Assembly: GCA_027489375.1 (NCBI GenBank)
Contig: JAIXZW010000013.1
Span: 310,001 to 374,000 of the forward strand
DNA: 64,000 bases
Direction: 5' to 3'
Source: Paracoccaceae bacterium
GTDB lineage: Bacteria; Pseudomonadota; Alphaproteobacteria; Rhodobacterales; Rhodobacteraceae
Below the pieces are notes generated by a model. It saw nothing but the letters and a program-made list of their open reading frames with translations, was not told the origin of the DNA and made no database searches. The translations under genes were made by a program, and so were the position numbers. Positions 58,724-64,000 of the stretch are shown piece after piece. Numbering within the stretch: position 1 is the first letter of the stretch; each line of letters starts with the position of its first letter.

Positions 58724-60621
58724 AACGCACGCTTGGCGTCTGCTACTACCCCGAACACTGGCCCGAAACCCAATGGGCCGAAGATGCCGCCCGCATGGCG
58801 GACCTTGGCCTGACTTGGGTCCGGATCGGTGAATTCGCGTGGAGCCGGATCGAACCGAAACCCGGCAGGTTCGACTGGGACTGGCTGGACCGCGCCATCG
58901 ACACATTGGGCAAGGCGGGGCTGAAGGTCGTGCTCGGCACGCCGACCGCCACCCCGCCGCGCTGGATGCTCGACAAGCACCCCGACATGCTGGCCGTGGA
59001 TGCCGGGGGGCGGCCGCGGGGCTTCGGGTCGCGGCGGCACTACTGCTTCTCGCATCGCGGCTATCGCGCGGAATCGGCGCGGATCGTCAAGGCGCTGGCG
59101 GAACGCTATGGCCGCAACCCCCATATCGCCGCGTGGCAGACCGACAACGAATACGGCTGCCACGACACGGTGCTGTCCTATTCGCAAGCGGCCCTGCACG
59201 CCTTCCGCGACTGGCTGGCGCAGCGCTACCAATCGACCGAGGCGTTGAACCGCGCTTGGGGCAATGTCTTCTGGTCGATGGAATATTCCGCATTCGACGA
59301 GATCAACCTGCCCAACCTCACCGTGACCGAGGCGAACCCTTCGCATGTCATGGCCTTCCGCCGCTTCGCATCGGACGAGGTGGCAAGTTACAACCGCTTG
59401 CAGACCGAGATCATCCGCAAACATTCCGATGCGCCGATTGCCCATAACTACATGGGACGGATCACCGAATTCGACCATTTCGCCACGGGGGCGGACCTCG
59501 ATATCGCATCGTGGGATGCCTACCCCTTGGGCTTCCTGTCGGATCGGCTGGAGGTGTCGCCCGAACACAAGCGCCGCTTCGTGCGGCAGGGGGACCCCGA
59601 TTTCCAAGCCTTCCACCACGATCTTTACCGCGCCGTGGGGCGTGGGCGCTGGTGGATCATGGAACAGCAGCCCGGCCCCGTGAACTGGGCACCGTGGAAC
59701 GCCGATCCGTTGCCCGGCATGGCCCGGCTTTGGGCGTGGGAGGCCTTTGCCCACGGGGCTGAGGCGGTCTGCTATTTCCGCTGGCGTCAGGCCCCCTTTG
59801 CACAGGAACAGATGCACGCGGGCCTGTTGCGCCCCGACAGCGCGCCCGCACAGGCCTATGCCGAAGCGGCGCAGGTGGTCGAGGAATTGATGGCCATGCC
59901 CGATGTCGAAACCGCCCGCGCCGATGTGGCACTGGTGTTCGACTATGCCTCGGCCTGGGCATGGCAGACGCAGCCGCAGGGGCGGGATTTCGACTATTTC
60001 CGGCTGGCCTTTGCCTTCTATCGCGGGCTGCGGCGGCTGGGATTGAACATCGACATCCTGCCCCCCGATGCGGCGGATCTGGACGCGTACAAGGTCGTGC
60101 TCGCCCCCGGCGTTGCCACGCTGTCCGCGCCTTTGCTTGCCGCATTGGCGCGGCACAAGGGGGCGGCGCTGGTCGGGCCGCGCAGCAATTCCAAGACGGT
60201 GGAGTTTGCCACCCCCGTTCCGCTTCCCCCCAACCTGCCGGGGCTGGATGCGACCGTGGCGCGGGTGGAAAGCCTGCCGCCGGACGTGCCCGTTCCGCTG
60301 GACCGTGGCGGCAATTTCCTGCACTGGCGCGAAAAGCTGGAAACCACCGGAAAGATTGCCGAAAGCTGCACCGATGGCTGGCCTGCCATCGTGGGCAGCG
60401 GCGGCCTGCGCTATCTGGCGGGCTGGCCGGACGATGCGGCGCTGGACCGTATCCTGACCGATCTTTGCACGGCACAAGGGCTGGCGGTCGACCCCCTGCC
60501 CGAAGGGCTGCGGCGGCGGGACAGCGGCGGCTATCGCTTCTGGTTCAATTACAACGCCGTGCCCGTGGACCGCGCCGATTTCATGATCCCCGCGGCGGGG
60601 GTGCATTGGGAGAAGCTTTAG
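58720..60621 (+). CDS. Beta-galactosidase (GH42)
   Basis: LGVCYYPEHWPETQWAEDAARMADLGLTWVRIGEFAWSRIEP; AWQTDNEYGCHDT; MEQQPGPVNWAPWN. Confidence 0.95.
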   Translation: MKRTLGVCYYPEHWPETQWAEDAARMADLGLTWVRIGEFAWSRIEPKPGRFDWDWLDRAIDTLGKAGLKVVLGTPTATPPRWMLDKHPDMLAVDAGGRPRGFGSRRHYCFSHRGYRAESARIVKALAERYGRNPHIAAWQTDNEYGCHDTVLSYSQAALHAFRDWLAQRYQSTEALNRAWGNVFWSMEYSAFDEINLPNLTVTEANPSHVMAFRRFASDEVASYNRLQTEIIRKHSDAPIAHNYMGRITEFDHFATGADLDIASWDAYPLGFLSDRLEVSPEHKRRFVRQGDPDFQAFHHDLYRAVGRGRWWIMEQQPGPVNWAPWNADPLPGMARLWAWEAFAHGAEAVCYFRWRQAPFAQEQMHAGLLRPDSAPAQAYAEAAQVVEELMAMPDVETARADVALVFDYASAWAWQTQPQGRDFDYFRLAFAFYRGLRRLGLNIDILPPDAADLDAYKVVLAPGVATLSAPLLAALARHKGAALVGPRSNSKTVEFATPVPLPPNLPGLDATVARVESLPPDVPVPLDRGGNFLHWREKLETTGKIAESCTDGWPAIVGSGGLRYLAGWPDDAALDRILTDLCTAQGLAVDPLPEGLRRRDSGGYRFWFNYNAVPVDRADFMIPAAGVHWEKL

Positions 60622-60638
60622 GGCTTCTCCCCCCGGCC

Positions 60639-62222
60639 CTAGCCGACTTGGGCGAAGGCAACGCCGTTCGGGCCAAGCCGCAGCATGTCGCCCGCCACCT
60701 CGGCGGAAATGCTGGGACCGGTCAGCGCACCCAGCCCTGCGACCTGCACCGTCACGGCCTTGGGCGACAGGTTGAAGAAACAGCCGAAACCGTTACCGCG
60801 CACGAAGCCGAGCACGGGGTCGGGCAGGTCGAGGAACCGCGTCCGCCCCATCCGCAGCGCCGCCGTTTCGCGGCGGAATGCGAGCATTTCGCGGTAATGT
60901 TCCAGCACCGACCCCGCCACGCCCTGCTGTGACGCCACGTTCCGCGCAAGTTGCGGTGCCTTGACCGGAAGCCACGGCTTCACCGTGCTGAACCCGCCGA
61001 ATTGCGACCCGTCCCAGACCATCGGCGTGCGGGTGTTGTCGCGGCCCACGGGTTCGGGCCAGAAGTTGATGCCCTGCGGATCGGTCAGCTCTTCAAAGGC
61101 CAGTTCGGTATCGGTCTGCCCCAATTCCTCGCCCTGCCACAGGCAGATGGAGCCTTCGAAGGACAAAAGCAGCGAGGCCGCCTGTTTCGCCACCGCCTCG
61201 GTCGAAATCCCGTGCTTTGCCCAGCGCGAGACGTGGCGGACGACATCGTGGTTGGAAAAAGCCCACATCGGCCAACCATCCGGCGCGCCGTCGAAGAATT
61301 CCGAGATCTTGGTGCGGAAGATGTCGGGCGTGTAGTCGTAGCCCATCATCTCGAACGAATAGCATTGATGCAGGCGACCGGGGGCGGTGTATTCGCCCAT
61401 CATGCGGATGGCGTGGTGGCTTTCGCCCATCTCGCCCACGCTGGCCGCGCCGTATTCGTCCAGCAGTTTGCGGATGCGTTCCATCCACAACAGGTTCTCG
61501 GGCTGGTTCTTGTCGTGCAAGTGATACTGCATCGCATAGGGGTTGCCGTCGATGTCGGTCTTTTCGCGGTAATCGGGCGGGTTGTCGCGCAAGTCGCGGT
61601 CGTGGAAGAAGTAATTGACCGTGTCGAAGCGGAAACCATCCAACCCGCGCTCCAGCCAGAAGCGCATGTTGGCCAGCGCCCAGTCCTGAACGGCGGGGTT
61701 GTGGAAGTTCAGGTCGGGCTGCTGCACAAGGAAGTTGTGCAGATAATACTGCTTGCGGCGGGCATCCCATTGCCACGCACCACCCCCGAAAATGGACAGC
61801 CAGTTGTTCGGCGGCGTGCCATCGGGGCGCGCATCGGCCCAGACATACCAATCGGCCTTTGGGTTGGTGCGGTCTTTGCGGCTTTCCTGAAAGAAGGGGT
61901 GCTGGTCCGAGGAATGCGACTGCACCTGATCGACGATCACCTTGAGGCCAAGCTTGTGCGCCGTGGCGAGCAGCTCGTCGAAATCGGCAAGCGTGCCGAA
62001 AACCGGATCGACGTTGCAGTAATCCGAAACGTCATAACCCATGTCGAGCATGGGCGAGGTGAAGATCGGGCTGAGCCAGACACAATCGACGCCAAGGTCG
62101 GCAATATAGGGCAAGCGGCTGGTGATACCCTTGAGGTCGCCCACGCCATCGCCGTTCGAATCCTGAAACGAACGGGGATAGACCTGATAGGTCACTGCGC
62201 CCTTCCACCAATCCTTTGCCAT
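60639..62222 (-). CDS. Alpha-glucosidase (GH13)
   Basis: DWWKGAVTYQVYPRSFQDSNGDGVGDLKGITSRLPYIADLGVDCVWLSPIFTSPM; GFRFDTVNYF; FSNHDVVRH. Alternative start 62234. Confidence 0.95.
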   Translation of the reverse strand: MAKDWWKGAVTYQVYPRSFQDSNGDGVGDLKGITSRLPYIADLGVDCVWLSPIFTSPMLDMGYDVSDYCNVDPVFGTLADFDELLATAHKLGLKVIVDQVQSHSSDQHPFFQESRKDRTNPKADWYVWADARPDGTPPNNWLSIFGGGAWQWDARRKQYYLHNFLVQQPDLNFHNPAVQDWALANMRFWLERGLDGFRFDTVNYFFHDRDLRDNPPDYREKTDIDGNPYAMQYHLHDKNQPENLLWMERIRKLLDEYGAASVGEMGESHHAIRMMGEYTAPGRLHQCYSFEMMGYDYTPDIFRTKISEFFDGAPDGWPMWAFSNHDVVRHVSRWAKHGISTEAVAKQAASLLLSFEGSICLWQGEELGQTDTELAFEELTDPQGINFWPEPVGRDNTRTPMVWDGSQFGGFSTVKPWLPVKAPQLARNVASQQGVAGSVLEHYREMLAFRRETAALRMGRTRFLDLPDPVLGFVRGNGFGCFFNLSPKAVTVQVAGLGALTGPSISAEVAGDMLRLGPNGVAFAQVG

Positions 62223-62400
62223 GCCAGACCCCATCCGTTGTAACGATGTTTGCGTTAACTTCGGTTTTGCGCTTTGGGCAAGCCCCGCAATTCAAATGAC
62301 ACCGCAGCCATCGAGGGTTGTGATTGATATGGCAACAATTTAGCGTTTGACCCTGTCGGAGCGAAGGGCGAGAACACCGGCCTAGCATCAGGAGGCGTCA

Positions 62401-63644
62401 TGCCCGCCACAGCCAAAGCCCCCCTCGTCACCCCCGTCCTTATCGCCGGTTGCATCATCCTGATGCTGTCCTTTGCGGTTCGGGCGAGCTTTGGCGTCTT
62501 CCAGATCCCCATCGCGCAGGAATTCGGCTGGGCGCGGGCGGATTTCTCGCTTGCCATCGCGATACAGAATCTGGCGTGGGGCATCGGGCAGCCGCTGTTC
62601 GGAGCCGTGGCGGAACGGTTCGGGGACCGCCGTGCCATCATCACGGGGGCGGTGCTCTATGCGATCGGGCTGATCGCTTCGTCCTACGCCTTTACGCCGG
62701 GGCAGCATCAGCTTCTGGCGATTCTCGTCGGGTTCGGAATCGCGGGGACGGGCTTTGGCGTGATCCTTGCCATCGTGGGACGCGCGGCGAGTGCCGAGAA
62801 CCGCTCGATGGCGCTTGGCATCGCAACGGCGGCAGGGTCGGCGGGGCAGGTCTTCGGTGCGCCGACGGCGGAATTCCTGTTGCAAAGCCATCCGTGGCAG
62901 ACGGTCTTCGTGATCTTTGCGGTGACGATCCTCGCCTCGCTCGTGGCGCTTCCCTTCCTGACGCCGGGCAAGGCGGCGACGAAGGCGGAGCTGGAAGAGT
63001 CGCTCGGCACGGTTCTGGTGCGGGCTTTCAAGGACCCGACCTATACCTTCATCTTCCTTGGCTTCTTTTCCTGCGGCTATCAGCTTGCCTTCATCACCGC
63101 CCATTTCCCCGCCTTCGTGACCGAGCTTTGCGGGCCAATCGACCCGTCAGGCATGATCGCGGGCATGGGGATCACGACGACCTCGGCGCTTGGGGCCGTG
63201 GCGATTTCGGTGATCGGCCTGTTCAACATCGTCGGCACGATCACGGCGGGGTGGCTCGGCAAGCGCTACACCAAGAAATACCTGCTTGCGGGGGTCTATA
63301 CGGGGCGGACGATTGCGGCGGCGCTGTTCATCTCGCTTCCGATCACGCCGACCTCGGTTCTGGTGTTTTCGGCGGTGATGGGGGCGCTGTGGCTGGCGAC
63401 CGTGCCGCTGACGAGCGGGCTGGTCGCGCATATCTACGGCATCCGCTACATGGGCACGCTTTATGGCGTGGTGTTCCTGTCGCACCAGATCGGCGGCTTC
63501 CTTGGCGTCTGGCTGGGGGGCATGATGTATGACCTGACGGGTGGGTATTCGGTCGTGTGGTGGATCGGGGTTGGCGTAGGGGCGTTTTCGGCGCTGGTGC
63601 ATCTGCCGATCCGCGAGCGGCCGTTGATCGCACAGGCGGCATGA
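62401..63644 (+). CDS. MFS transporter (oxalate:formate antiporter-like)
   Basis: 12-TM pattern; RASFGVFQIPIAQEFGWARADFSLAIAIQNLAWGIGQPLFGAVAERFGDRR. Confidence 0.9.
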
Positions 63645-63652
63645 CGGCGGGA

Positions 63653-64000
63653 TGAAGGTCGGCATCGCAAGTCTTGTTGCGGCCTATGTCCTGTCGCAGT
63701 TCTATCGCGCCTTTCTGGCGGTGCTGTCGCCGGTGTTGAAAGCTGACCTCGGGCTGAGTGCCGAGCAACTCGCCTCTGCCTCGGGCCTTTGGTTTTTGGC
63801 CTTTGCGCTGGCGCAGTTTCCCATCGGCGCGGCGCTGGACAGTATCGGGCCACGGCGGACGACGGCGGTGCTGCTGGCCGTGGGCGGGGCTGGCGGGGCG
63901 GCGGTCTTTGCCTTGGCCCAAGGGGCGGGGGCGCTTTACCTTGCCATGATCCTGATCGGTGCGGGCTGCGCGCCGGTGCTGATGGCGTCCTATTACATCT
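63653..64000 (+). CDS. MFS transporter, partial (runs off window end)
   Basis: MKVGIASLVAAYVLSQFYRAFLAVLSPVLKADLGLSAEQLASASGLWFLAFALAQFPIGAALDSIGPRRT... Confidence 0.85.

Overview
High-GC alphaproteobacterial chromosome segment. Gene order and family content point to Rhodobacteraceae (inference from family recognition, no database search). About 50 protein-coding genes; no rRNA, tRNA, CRISPR array, phage or transposase was recognised. Main blocks: tyrA-hisC; rpsD; lpxR-like gene; PAS and EAL proteins; tag; tlpA-like; argH-small lipoprotein-lysA; DUF4175; ftsEX-plsC; an ScfR-type regulator divergent from sgaA-mcl-mtkA-mtkB (serine-cycle / malyl-CoA genes); imuB with a LexA box; cytochrome c'; glutathione-dependent formaldehyde dehydrogenase; stress proteins; NYN/OST-HTH protein; rppH-ctpA-envC-gpmI-rlmH-rsfS; a tandem 182-185 bp repeat; hybrid histidine kinase; alpha-2-macroglobulin/pbpC; and a galactoside catabolic cluster (IclR, ABC transporter, GH36, dgoK, dgoA, lactonase, GH42) next to GH13 and MFS genes. 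The most intriguing unexplained signal is at about 25.08-25.28 kb on the minus strand. It is a 27-codon ORF with a strong Shine-Dalgarno sequence followed directly by three strong hairpins. In the two longest stems the only non-Watson-Crick position is a G-U wobble on the minus strand, but a C-A mismatch on the plus strand. This suggests an uncharacterised leader-peptide/structured-RNA element or small-protein locus. Other notable signals: a 32-codon micro-ORF joined to its neighbours by ATGA overlaps in the galactoside operon, a 14-bp perfect inverted repeat upstream of lpxR, and LexA and NnrR-like sites back to back.
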